From: Cognatundibacterium griseum
Lineage (GTDB): Bacteria > Pseudomonadota > Gammaproteobacteria > Burkholderiales > Burkholderiaceae_D
NCBI RefSeq assembly: GCF_014284195.1
Contig: NZ_JACOGC010000001.1
Coordinates: forward strand, 124,001-188,000
DNA length: 64,000 nt
Direction of reading: 5' to 3'
The position numbers and the translations under genes were made by a program. A model generated the notes under the pieces. It saw nothing but the letters and a program-made list of their open reading frames with translations. It had not been told where the DNA came from and ran no database searches. Positions 55,911 through 64,000 of this stretch are shown piece by piece (position 1 is the first letter of the stretch; every line of letters starts with the position of its first letter).

Positions 55911-58250
55911 TCATTCGGCAGTCTGCACGGCATGGATTGCCCGCAGAATGGATTCCGCCGTGGCGGGTGCGGTCAGCGGCGGGCTGCGCCGGTGCGCCGA
56001 TACGCTGGCGATGGCATCACGGATGGCGAAAAATACCGAAAAGGGTAACAGCAATGGCGGCTCGCCGACGGCTTTTGAGCGGTGAATGCTGTCAGTGACA
56101 TTGCAATTGGCAAACAGCTTCACACGAAAATCGGCAGGGCAATCGGAGATGGCCGGAATTTTATAGGTTGACGGTGCATGCGTGGTGAGTTTGCCCTGGT
56201 TGTTCCACACCAGTTCCTCGGTGGTCAGCCAGCCCATGCCCTGTATGAAGGCGCCCTCGATCTGGCCCTGATCGATCGCCGGATTCAGCGATTGCCCGGC
56301 GTCGTACAGAATATCGGCCCGCAGCAGCTTCCACTCGCCGGTCAGCGTGTCGACGATCACTTCGGATACCGCTGCACCGTAAGCATAATAAGAGAAGGGA
56401 TGTCCGGTCATGGTCTTGCCATCCCAGTGCAGATCCGGGGTGGCGTAAAAGCCGTCGGACCAGAGCTGCACCCGTGCCAGGTAGGCTTGCTGCACCAGTT
56501 CCTGAAAGCTGCACCGCTGCTCATTGCACACAACTGTGCCGGCATGAAAACGGACCTGATCCGGCATGCCGCCAAACCGGTTCGCCGCCAGCTGCGCCAG
56601 TCTTTGCCTGATCTGGCGCGCGGCATCCTGCGCTGCCTTGCCATTCAGGTCCGCACCGGTCGAGGCGGCGGTGGCCGAGGTGTTGGCGATCTTGCCGGTG
56701 TCGGTGGCGCTGACGCGCACCGCAGACAAAGGGATGCCCAGCTCATGTGCCACCACCTGCGCAACTTTGGTATGCAGTCCCTGTCCCATTTCCGTACCGC
56801 CGTGGTTCACGCTGACCGAGCCATCCAGATACACATGCACCAGTGCGCCAGCCTGATTCAGATGCGTGACGTTAAACGCGATACCGAACTTGTGCGGTGT
56901 CAGCGCCAGACCTTTTTTGAGAACCGGGCTGGTCGCATTAAATGCCGCAATCGCCGTGCGCCGCTGCCGGTAATCGCTGCTGCTTTCCAGTTCGGCGACC
57001 AGTTCGTGGATCACGTTATCTGTCACTTTCTGGCCATAATGCGTGATGTTGCGGCCTTCTTCATCATGACGGCCGTAGAAATTATGTTTGCGCACATCCA
57101 GCGGATCCATGCCAAGCTGACGGGCGATTTCATCCATCACATATTCAATCAGAATCGCACCCTGTGGTCCGCCGAAGCCGCGGAATGCGGTATTCGACTG
57201 CGTATTGGTTCTGGCGCAAACTGCACGGATATCGACATCGGACAAGTAATACGCATTGTCCACGTGGCACACCGCCCGCGTTGCAACCGGGCCGGATAAG
57301 TCGGCGGAGAAACCCGCCCGCGCAATCATGCCGATACGGGCCGCAAGAATGCGCCCGCCGGCATTGAAACCGACATCGTAATCGTAATGGAAGTCATGCC
57401 GCTTGCCGGTGACCAGCATGTCGTCATCCCGGTCTGCCCGCAGTTTGACCGGACGGCGCAAATGATGTGCGCACAGAGCGGCAACCCCGGCCCACAGGGC
57501 GGATTGCGATTCCTTGCCGCCAAAACCGCCGCCCATGCGCCGGCATTCAACCCGCACCGCATGCGAAGCCAGTCCAAGCGCATGGGCGATCACATGCTGC
57601 ATTTCGCTGGGATGCTGGGTCGAGCAGACAACATGCATCCCTTCGCCTTCTGCCGGCATGGCATAGGCAATCTGTCCTTCCAGATAGAACTGTTCCTGAC
57701 CGCCGACCTGCCACTGACCGCGCAGGCGTAATGGCGCCTGTTCAAGTGCCGCCTCCGGGTCGCCACGTTGCAAGTGCATTGGCGGCAGCACATAGCTGCC
57801 GGCAGCATCGGCCTCCCGCGCATGTAACAGGGCGGGCAAAGGATGATAGGTGATGTCTGCCAGACGCGCCGCCCGGCGCGCCTGCTCGTGCGAGTGTGCA
57901 ACCACCGCAAACACGGGTTGTCCTGCGTAATGCACTTTTTCCGTTGCCAGAATCGGATCGTCCCTGATGATGGGACCACACTGATTATCGCCGGGAAAAT
58001 CAGCGGCGGTGAATACGGCAACCACGCCCGGAGCCTGCCGCACACGCTCCAGATTCATAGTGCCGATTACCGCATGCGCCTGGGCAGACAGCCCCAGTGC
58101 AGCGTGCAGCGTGCCTTGCAGTTCTGGCAGATCATCGGTGTAGTTGGCGCTGCCGCAGACGTGCAGCACGGCGGATTCATGGGGATGCGGGCGGCCCGCT
58201 TCTGCCCATTCCTGCTCTGTTGCCGAGGAGAGCTTGGTTGTCTGGCTCAT
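55911..58250 (-). CDS. xdhB: Xanthine dehydrogenase, molybdopterin-binding subunit
   Basis: This is the large catalytic subunit of bacterial xanthine dehydrogenase, which oxidises hypoxanthine and xanthine to urate at a molybdenum cofactor. The 779-residue protein has the a/b hammerhead domain at the start and the cofactor-binding regions RMGGGFGGKESQ, NTAFRGFGGPQGAILIE, VNHGGTEMGQGLHTK and late SKAVGEPPLLLPFSVFFAIRDAI with the catalytic Glu. The start overlaps the xdhA stop by an ATGA junction. No xdhC gene for cofactor sulphuration follows; guaD is next. Confidence 0.95.
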   Translation of the reverse strand: MSQTTKLSSATEQEWAEAGRPHPHESAVLHVCGSANYTDDLPELQGTLHAALGLSAQAHAVIGTMNLERVRQAPGVVAVFTAADFPGDNQCGPIIRDDPILATEKVHYAGQPVFAVVAHSHEQARRAARLADITYHPLPALLHAREADAAGSYVLPPMHLQRGDPEAALEQAPLRLRGQWQVGGQEQFYLEGQIAYAMPAEGEGMHVVCSTQHPSEMQHVIAHALGLASHAVRVECRRMGGGFGGKESQSALWAGVAALCAHHLRRPVKLRADRDDDMLVTGKRHDFHYDYDVGFNAGGRILAARIGMIARAGFSADLSGPVATRAVCHVDNAYYLSDVDIRAVCARTNTQSNTAFRGFGGPQGAILIEYVMDEIARQLGMDPLDVRKHNFYGRHDEEGRNITHYGQKVTDNVIHELVAELESSSDYRQRRTAIAAFNATSPVLKKGLALTPHKFGIAFNVTHLNQAGALVHVYLDGSVSVNHGGTEMGQGLHTKVAQVVAHELGIPLSAVRVSATDTGKIANTSATAASTGADLNGKAAQDAARQIRQRLAQLAANRFGGMPDQVRFHAGTVVCNEQRCSFQELVQQAYLARVQLWSDGFYATPDLHWDGKTMTGHPFSYYAYGAAVSEVIVDTLTGEWKLLRADILYDAGQSLNPAIDQGQIEGAFIQGMGWLTTEELVWNNQGKLTTHAPSTYKIPAISDCPADFRVKLFANCNVTDSIHRSKAVGEPPLLLPFSVFFAIRDAIASVSAHRRSPPLTAPATAESILRAIHAVQTAE

Positions 58251-59731
58251 ACCGGTTGCTCCCTGCTTTCTGTGGCCGATACCTGCAGGGCATGTGCTGA
58301 CAACGGATTCTCCGGCCTGGTTTCCAGCCAGAAGCGGCGCAGCAGGTTTTGCGCTGCCTGCAGGCGGTATTCTGCAGAAGCACGCATATCCGACAACGGT
58401 GTGTAATCTGCGGCCAGTGCCTGCATTGCCTGAAGCACGCTGTCCTCATTCCAGAGCGCCTGATTCAGGACGGCTTCGGTTTTTGCGGCCCGCTTTGGTG
58501 TGGCTGCCATGCCGCCGAATGCAATCCGCACCTGATGCAGCCTGCCGTCTTCCAGCGTTGCGCAGAACGCGGCGCAGACGGCAGAGATATCCTGATCAAA
58601 CCGCTTCGTCAGTTTATAGGTGCGGAAAATCTGCTTGCTGACAGGCAAAGGTACCCGGATTGCCGTCACCACTTCGTCTGGCCGCAGGTCTTTCTGCTGA
58701 TACCCCAGATAAAAATCTTCCAGCGCCAGTGCACGTTCGCCCTGCTGACCGTGCAGGATTACCTGACTGCCGAGTGCAATCAGCCAGGGCATGGAATCCC
58801 CGATCGGCGAACCGTTGGCAACATTGCCGCCCAGCGTTCCGGCATGACGGATCGGCAGCGAGGCAAAGCGCTGCTGCAGCTCGCCGAGTTCTGCCGGGTA
58901 ATAGTTGCACAGCGCGCGGTATGCGTCATCCAGCGTGACGGCGGCGCCAATGCTCAGCCAGTGTGTATCCGCTTTGAGCGACCGGAGTTCGGCGACTTGC
59001 CCCAGATAAATCAGATGTCCGAGCTGGCGGAATTGCTTGGTGACCCACAAGCCGATATCGGTGCCACCGGCCAGCAGGCAGGCATCAGGATATTGCTGAC
59101 GCAGCGCGAGCAGCGCTTCCAGTGAGCGCGGGGCAAAAAAATGCTGGTCCTGATGGGTATAGCAAAAGGTGTCGCCGTGTTCCAGCTGGTGCAGCGCGGT
59201 CGTGACGGGTTGTGCATCAAAATGCTGATGCGGTAATTCTTCCATGCGGTAAGCCGCATCAATGATCGGCCGGTAGCCCGTGCAGCGGCACAGGTTGCCT
59301 GACAGTGCCTGATTGATGTCCTGCCGCTGCAAGGGCGCACTGTCTTCAGTTCGCCGCAAATACAGATCCCATAAGGACATCACGAACCCCGGCGTGCAGA
59401 AACCGCATTGTGACGCATGGCATTCGACCATCGCCTGCTGCACCGGATGCAGGGACTGACCCTGCTGCAGATCTTCAACGGTAAAAATGGCCTTGCCATC
59501 CAACGACGATAATAACTGCAGGCAGGCGTTGACCGATTTCATGCGGACCTGACCCTGATGCAATTCCGCCGTCACGACGGTGCAGGCCCCGCAATCTCCT
59601 TCCGCGCAGCCTTCCTTGGTGCCGGTGCAATGCAGGTCTTCGCGCAGGTGTTGCAGCAGGGTGCGGGTGACCGGCAAATCCCGGATTTCGTGGATTTGAT
59701 GCTTAAAAAAATAACGGATCGGGTCAGACAT
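58247..59731 (-). CDS. xdhA: Xanthine dehydrogenase, FeS/FAD subunit
   Basis: This is the small subunit that carries two [2Fe-2S] clusters and FAD and passes electrons to NAD. The 494-residue protein has cluster I cysteines in EGCAEGDCGACTV (C42, C47, C50 and C70). Cluster II is in CGFCTPGF and CRCTGYRPI, and the FAD domain has LLAGGTDIGLWVTK and GGNVANGSPIGDSMP. The ATG at 59731 is used; an in-frame start at 59815 would add a non-family extension. It is translationally coupled to xdhB by a 4-base overlap. Confidence 0.95.
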   Translation of the reverse strand: MSDPIRYFFKHQIHEIRDLPVTRTLLQHLREDLHCTGTKEGCAEGDCGACTVVTAELHQGQVRMKSVNACLQLLSSLDGKAIFTVEDLQQGQSLHPVQQAMVECHASQCGFCTPGFVMSLWDLYLRRTEDSAPLQRQDINQALSGNLCRCTGYRPIIDAAYRMEELPHQHFDAQPVTTALHQLEHGDTFCYTHQDQHFFAPRSLEALLALRQQYPDACLLAGGTDIGLWVTKQFRQLGHLIYLGQVAELRSLKADTHWLSIGAAVTLDDAYRALCNYYPAELGELQQRFASLPIRHAGTLGGNVANGSPIGDSMPWLIALGSQVILHGQQGERALALEDFYLGYQQKDLRPDEVVTAIRVPLPVSKQIFRTYKLTKRFDQDISAVCAAFCATLEDGRLHQVRIAFGGMAATPKRAAKTEAVLNQALWNEDSVLQAMQALAADYTPLSDMRASAEYRLQAAQNLLRRFWLETRPENPLSAHALQVSATESREQPV

Positions 59732-60217
59732 GGAAATTCCGAATGAAAATAATCGTGAAATACCGTTGTGAAATCGCAGATGACGCGGATTCCCGGCGAT
59801 TTTTAAGGTTAGCATCCAGATAAGCGCAATCTATATCAAAACCATGATGCCGGACATCAAAAGAAAAATGAAAGCCTGATGCGCGCTGAAAAACACAGCG
59901 AAAAACAAAGAAAGTTCAGTGGACGGGAAAGATCGCAGGGGATAATTTATTTGCTTAAAAAACAGGCATTTATTTTTGAATACGACGCGAGACAATGATT
60001 ACCTGCTCTCATTGGAAAAACAGGGTTCGTGAGAGTGAAATTCCATAAAAAAGCCATTGCTATGAAGCAAAATTACAGTATATTTGTCACTTGCAGTTAC
60101 AAATTGATCGATTGCTCCGTCACGGTGTGATGTTAAAGCCGGGCAGGGGGCTCAGGTAAAAGTGCAGCAGCATCGCCGCTTTTTTGTTTTAACTCTTTTT
60201 TCAGACCCGACACGTAA
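59732..60217. other. Intergenic region between xdhA and the chemoreceptor
   Basis: About 485 AT-rich bases between divergent genes carry no gene that I can support. Promoters for both directions are expected here. No clear operator was found by eye. Confidence 0.5.
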
Positions 60218-61990
60218 ATGAATTTATCCAAAATGACCGTCAGCAAACGTCTGGGGCTGGGTTTTGCTCTGGTTCTGGTATTCCTGATTGCACTGACTGC
60301 CGTCGGTGTTGTGCGCATGGCGCAGATTCAGGGGCGACTCGACAACATCGTCAGTGTCAGCAATGTGGAAACCCGCCTGGTGCTGGATATGCGGGCGATC
60401 GTGTATGACCGCATGGTTTCGCTGCGTAACCTGACTTTGCTCAATGACGCCGCCGATATGGAAAAGGACCTGGCGAAAATTGCCGACCAGTCCAAGAAAT
60501 ATGCCGAAGCCAACGACAAGCTGCAGAAACTGGCCCTGACCGAAGCGGCTTCCTCCAACGGTAAAAAAGCATTGCTCGACAAGCTGAAAGAGCGTGAGGT
60601 CGCTGCTGCTTCACTGCCGGCGAAAGCCCAGGAACTGGGGCTGGCGAATAATCCGGAAGTCGCGACCATCACGCTGATTAAAAAAGTCCGTCCGGTGCAG
60701 CAAAGCTGGCTGGATGCGCTCGATGAGCTGGTCACTCTGGAAGACAAACTCAATGCGCAGGTCGCCGAAGAAGCGAATTCTGCGTTCAAGGCCGCCACCA
60801 CGATGATGCTGATCCTGGGTGGGCTGGCGCTGGCAGGCGGTATTACCGCGGCGTTTTACATCAGCCGCAGCTTGCTGAAACAACTGGGCGGCGAGCCGGA
60901 TTATGCGGCACAGATCGCTGGCCAGATTGCTGCCGGTGAACTGACTGCGCCGATCGATGTCACTTCCGGTGATCAGTCCAGCCTGATTTATGAAATGAAA
61001 AACATGCGTGACAGTCTGGTGAATATCGTTTCTCAGGTTCGCTCCGGCACCGACACGATTGCAACAGCATCCAGCGAAATTGCGACCGGCAATCTGGATT
61101 TGTCTTCCCGCACTGAGCAACAGGCCAGCTCGCTGGAAAAAACCACTTCGTCCATGCGTGAACTGACTACGACGGTCAAGCAGAACGCAGATAACGCACG
61201 CGAAGCAAACCAGCTGGCAGCATCTGCCTCGGAAGTCGCCCGTCAGGGTGGTGTGGTTGTGGCGCAGGTGGTTGATACGATGGGTGCGATCAACGAATCC
61301 TCGAAAAAGATCGTGGATATCATCAGCGTGATTGACGGCATCGCGTTCCAGACCAATATTCTTGCACTGAATGCCGCGGTGGAAGCCGCACGTGCCGGTG
61401 AGCAGGGCCGAGGTTTTGCGGTGGTGGCAGCAGAGGTGCGCAATCTGGCGCAGCGCAGCGCAGCCGCCGCGAAGGAAATCAAAACACTGATCGATACTTC
61501 TGTTGAAAAAGTCGAGATCGGCACTAAACTGGTCGGGCAGGCCGGTGTGACGATTGATCAGGTGGTCAGCAGCGTCAAGCATGTCACCGATATCATTGCT
61601 GAAATCACTGCGGCCAGCCAGGAGCAGAGTGTCGGGATTGAGCAGGTCAACCATGCAATCATTGAAATGGATGGCGTGACCCAGCAAAATGCGGCGCTGG
61701 TGGAACAGGCAGCAGCAGCGGCACAGAGTTTGCAGGATCAGGCGGCAGAGCTGGCGAATGTGGTCAGCGTATTCAGACTGGACGCGAATGAGCACCATCT
61801 GTTCAAACCGGCAGCGCCTGCTGCGCAGACCGCACCTGTTGCCCCGCCGCTCAGGATCGAACCGGTGGCAAAGGTCGTGAAACCAAAATCCAGAGTGAGC
61901 CCGGCAAAGTCTTTACCTGCAGCGAAACCGGCGAGCAAAAAAGCGGCGCCGCAGCCGACTGCTTCCGACGATGGCTGGGAAGAGTTCTGA
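60218..61990 (+). CDS. Methyl-accepting chemotaxis protein
   Basis: This 590-residue chemoreceptor has a membrane helix (about 12-33), a periplasmic four-helix-bundle ligand domain (about 35-190), a second helix (about 193-213), a HAMP domain and a cytoplasmic signalling hairpin. The hairpin has the conserved tip segment [31 protein letters not shown]. After an Ala/Pro/Lys-rich tail it ends GWEEF, which resembles the C-terminal pentapeptide (NWETF type) that tethers CheR and CheB. The receptor can therefore probably adapt by methylation. The ligand is unknown. No other chemotaxis gene is in the window. Confidence 0.95.
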   Translation: MNLSKMTVSKRLGLGFALVLVFLIALTAVGVVRMAQIQGRLDNIVSVSNVETRLVLDMRAIVYDRMVSLRNLTLLNDAADMEKDLAKIADQSKKYAEANDKLQKLALTEAASSNGKKALLDKLKEREVAAASLPAKAQELGLANNPEVATITLIKKVRPVQQSWLDALDELVTLEDKLNAQVAEEANSAFKAATTMMLILGGLALAGGITAAFYISRSLLKQLGGEPDYAAQIAGQIAAGELTAPIDVTSGDQSSLIYEMKNMRDSLVNIVSQVRSGTDTIATASSEIATGNLDLSSRTEQQASSLEKTTSSMRELTTTVKQNADNAREANQLAASASEVARQGGVVVAQVVDTMGAINESSKKIVDIISVIDGIAFQTNILALNAAVEAARAGEQGRGFAVVAAEVRNLAQRSAAAAKEIKTLIDTSVEKVEIGTKLVGQAGVTIDQVVSSVKHVTDIIAEITAASQEQSVGIEQVNHAIIEMDGVTQQNAALVEQAAAAAQSLQDQAAELANVVSVFRLDANEHHLFKPAAPAAQTAPVAPPLRIEPVAKVVKPKSRVSPAKSLPAAKPASKKAAPQPTASDDGWEEF

Positions 61991-62097
61991 CAGACGTGAT
62001 ACTCCTGCCACAGGCCATACAGCGGGATTCACCGGTATGGATGGTTACTGATCTGAATACGATTAATCGAAACTAATTTATTTTCACCAGAAAAGAC

Positions 62098-62448
62098 ATG
62101 ATGATGAAATTTTCACCTTCTTTATTAATATCCACATTACTCATGACTGCAGCGGTATCCGTCATGGCGGCAGAAACCGCTCCGGTCATGGACAATAAGT
62201 CCTGCGATCCGCCTAAGTACCCGAAAGCGGCGCTGATGAACGAAGAAACCGGTACAGTGACGATGGGATTTCTGGTCGGAACGGACGGTAAAGTGATGGA
62301 TTCCAAGGTCGAGAAATCCAGCGGCTCCAAGAGTCTGGATAAGGCGGCACTCACAGCCCTGAGTCAGTGCAAATTCAAACCCGGCACCAAAGACGGTAAG
62401 CCGGATCAGGTATGGGCCAAAGTGGATTTCGTCTGGAAACTGGAATAA
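62098..62448 (+). CDS. Free-standing TonB C-terminal domain protein
   Basis: This 116-residue protein has a signal peptide (LLMTAAVSVMA) and a single TonB C-terminal domain: PPKYPKAALMNEETGTVTMGFLVGTDGKVMDSKVEKSSGSKSLDKAALTAL. It has no membrane anchor and no Pro-rich linker, unlike TonB itself. Two Cys could form a disulphide. It is expected to be free in the periplasm and might bind receptors or peptidoglycan; the role is inferred only. Confidence 0.85.
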   Translation: MMMKFSPSLLISTLLMTAAVSVMAAETAPVMDNKSCDPPKYPKAALMNEETGTVTMGFLVGTDGKVMDSKVEKSSGSKSLDKAALTALSQCKFKPGTKDGKPDQVWAKVDFVWKLE

Positions 62449-62470
62449 TTCGTTTCAGATCGCATCAATA

Positions 62471-62517
62471 AAAACAGGGAGGGCGCTGTTATGGCGTCCT
62501 CCCTGTTTGTTTTTTGG
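62471..62517. terminator. Terminator between convergent genes
   Basis: ACAGGGAGG and CCTCCCTGT form a 9-bp stem extended by partial pairing in the loop and followed by T-rich sequence. It ends the TonB-domain gene and may also serve the M3 peptidase gene. Confidence 0.85.
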
Positions 62518-62548
62518 AGCCTGCGTGAGCAGGCTCTTGTCATCGAAC

Positions 62549-64000
62549 TCAGTGTGTCACGGTGACTGGCATCAGGCCACGCCGCTTCAGCAGCGGGGTG
62601 ATTTGCGGATCACGGCCACGGAACTGGCGGAAAGAATCCATCGGATCGATACTGCCGCCGCGGGACAGCAATTGCTGGCGGAACCAGTCGCCATTCTGGC
62701 GCGTCAGCCCGCCGTGCTCGCGGAACCATTCCACCGACTCGGCATCCAGCACTTCGCTCCACAGATAAGCGTAGTAACCGGCCGCATAACCGCCACCGAA
62801 AATATGGGAGAAATAAGTGCTGCGATAACGTGGCGGCACCGGCGCAAAATCGACACCAGCTTCCTGCAGCGCCGTTTTTTCAAACGCTAAGGCATCTGCC
62901 GGAATCTGTTCCGGTGTCAGTTGATGCCAGCGTTGATCAAGCAGGGAAGCCGCCAGATATTCAGTGGTGGTGAAGCCCTGGTTGAACTGATGGCTGGCCG
63001 TGATTTTGTCGACCAGTTCCTGCGGAATCACCTGACCGGTCTGGTAGTGTTTCGCATAATTTTTCAGGACTTCAGGCCAGGTGGCCCACATCTCGTTGAC
63101 CTGGGATGGGTATTCGACAAAATCGCGCGGCACATTGGTGCCGGAAAAACGCGGGTAGCGGACATGGGAAAACAGGCCATGCAATGCGTGACCGAATTCA
63201 TGGAAAGCGGTTTTCACTTCATCCGGCGTCAGCAGTGTCGGCTCGCCGGCCGGTGGCTGCGGGATATTGAGATGATTCGCGATCACCGGTTTTTTACCCA
63301 GCAGGGCGGATTGTTCCACATAAGAATTCATCCATGCGCCGCCGCGCTTGTTGTCGCGCGCATACATATCGGCGATGAACAGCGCCATGGACTGGCCGTC
63401 GGCATCGAAAATTTCAAAGATGCGCACGCTGGGGTGATATACCGGCAGGTCTTTACGCTCCTTGAACTGAATGCCGTACAGCTTGCTGGCCGCAAAGAAC
63501 ACACCCTGCTGCAACACGTTATTCAGCTCAAAATACGGGCGCAGCTGGTTGTCGTCAAACGCGTATTTCGCCGTGCGCAATTGCTCGGTGTAATACGCCC
63601 AGTCCCAGGCGGCAAGCTGGAAACCACCGTTTTCCGCATCAATCATTTTTTGCAGTTCAGCTGCTTCGTTTCTGGCATTCGCAACGGCTGCCGGTGCCAG
63701 CTCTTTCAGCATCTGATTGACTGCGCCGGTGGTTTTGGCGGTTTCGTCTTCCAGCCCGTAAGCCGCGTAATTGGGATAGCCCAGCAGTCTGGCGCGTTCT
63801 GCGCGCAGCTTTGCCAGCTGGATTGCGACGGCACGGTTATCCGATGCGCCACCCTGGCTGCCGCGCCGGATGGAGGCCTCATACAGACGTTGCCGCAGGG
63901 CGCGGTTTTTCAGGCTCGCCAGATAAGGCTGGCCGGTGGTGTTCATCAGCGGAATCAGGTATTTACCGTCCATCCCCTTGGCTTTGGCCGCTGCGGCAGC
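62549..64000 (-). CDS. M3 family oligopeptidase (partial, N-terminus off window)
   Basis: This is the C-terminal part, at least 483 residues, of a zinc oligopeptidase of family M3 (peptidyl-dipeptidase Dcp type). The zinc motif HEFGH is present in TAFHEFGHALHGLF, with the downstream Glu in the FVEYPSQVNEMWATW segment and late substrate-binding residues in the HIFGGGYAAGYYAYLWSEV segment. The reading frame stays open to the end of the window, so the start lies outside. Such enzymes remove dipeptides or cut short peptides, in cytoplasm or periplasm; location cannot be judged without the N-terminus. Confidence 0.93.
   Translation of the reverse strand, partial: AAAAAKAKGMDGKYLIPLMNTTGQPYLASLKNRALRQRLYEASIRRGSQGGASDNRAVAIQLAKLRAERARLLGYPNYAAYGLEDETAKTTGAVNQMLKELAPAAVANARNEAAELQKMIDAENGGFQLAAWDWAYYTEQLRTAKYAFDDNQLRPYFELNNVLQQGVFFAASKLYGIQFKERKDLPVYHPSVRIFEIFDADGQSMALFIADMYARDNKRGGAWMNSYVEQSALLGKKPVIANHLNIPQPPAGEPTLLTPDEVKTAFHEFGHALHGLFSHVRYPRFSGTNVPRDFVEYPSQVNEMWATWPEVLKNYAKHYQTGQVIPQELVDKITASHQFNQGFTTTEYLAASLLDQRWHQLTPEQIPADALAFEKTALQEAGVDFAPVPPRYRSTYFSHIFGGGYAAGYYAYLWSEVLDAESVEWFREHGGLTRQNGDWFRQQLLSRGGSIDPMDSFRQFRGRDPQITPLLKRRGLMPVTVTH

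Overview
The window is a 64 kb piece of bacterial chromosome with moderately high G+C. Gene content and order (atpAGDC, then hemE and priA) and the style of its proteins point to a betaproteobacterium of the order Burkholderiales, probably close to Oxalobacteraceae. The placement is an inference from gene order and protein style, not from a search. There is no phage, plasmid, insertion sequence, rRNA operon or CRISPR array. One tRNA gene (Arg, anticodon CCG) is present.

Layout. 1-4.4 kb: end of the ATP synthase operon (atpA, atpG, atpD, atpC), closed by a strong terminator. 4.4-11.1 kb: a CoA-binding protein, a PPK2-type polyphosphate kinase, hemE, priA and an arylamine N-acetyltransferase. 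Both intergenic regions around hemE are AT-rich and carry clusters of DnaA boxes. 11-19.2 kb: a membrane GGDEF/EAL protein with PAS domains, an S46 dipeptidyl peptidase, a CAP-domain lipoprotein interrupted at a run of 14 G, and a bactofilin-like protein. 19.4-24.1 kb: a Fur box followed by a five-gene cluster (di-heme peroxidase lipoprotein, porin, FMN-binding protein, ApbE flavin transferase, four-helix membrane protein) that looks like an iron-regulated flavin/heme electron-transfer system of the cell envelope. 24.2-31.7 kb: an SRPBCC protein, a Rep-type helicase, a CPBP protease, a TraB/GumN protein, small unknowns, a repeat-rich DUF2807 lipoprotein and a DUF882 protein. 31.8-45.9 kb: an M16 peptidase, a hexose-6-phosphate mutarotase, an exported amidase, a GMC oxidoreductase with a divergent AraC regulator, a PAS histidine kinase, a thioredoxin-like protein, dinB with an SOS box, and a periplasmic binding protein. 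46-54.5 kb: tRNA-Arg, a membrane-anchored cytochrome c, a PepSY protein and a siderophore-type TonB receptor behind a second Fur box, then a very large Oar-like TonB receptor with codon use like that of the ATP synthase genes. 54.6-64 kb: guaD, xdhB and xdhA for purine catabolism, a chemoreceptor, a free-standing TonB C-terminal domain protein and the C-terminal part of an M3 peptidase that runs off the window.

How the parts fit. Two separate Fur-controlled envelope modules (19.4-24.1 kb and 47-50.6 kb) suggest iron uptake linked to periplasmic or outer-membrane redox chemistry. Several exported peptidases (S46, M16), an M3 peptidase and the Oar-like receptor suggest a peptide-using life. The most unusual signals are the DnaA-box clusters on both sides of hemE, the G14 tract in the CAP lipoprotein, the Fur-controlled flavinylation cluster, and an approximately 82-bp structured element present in two copies 10 kb apart.
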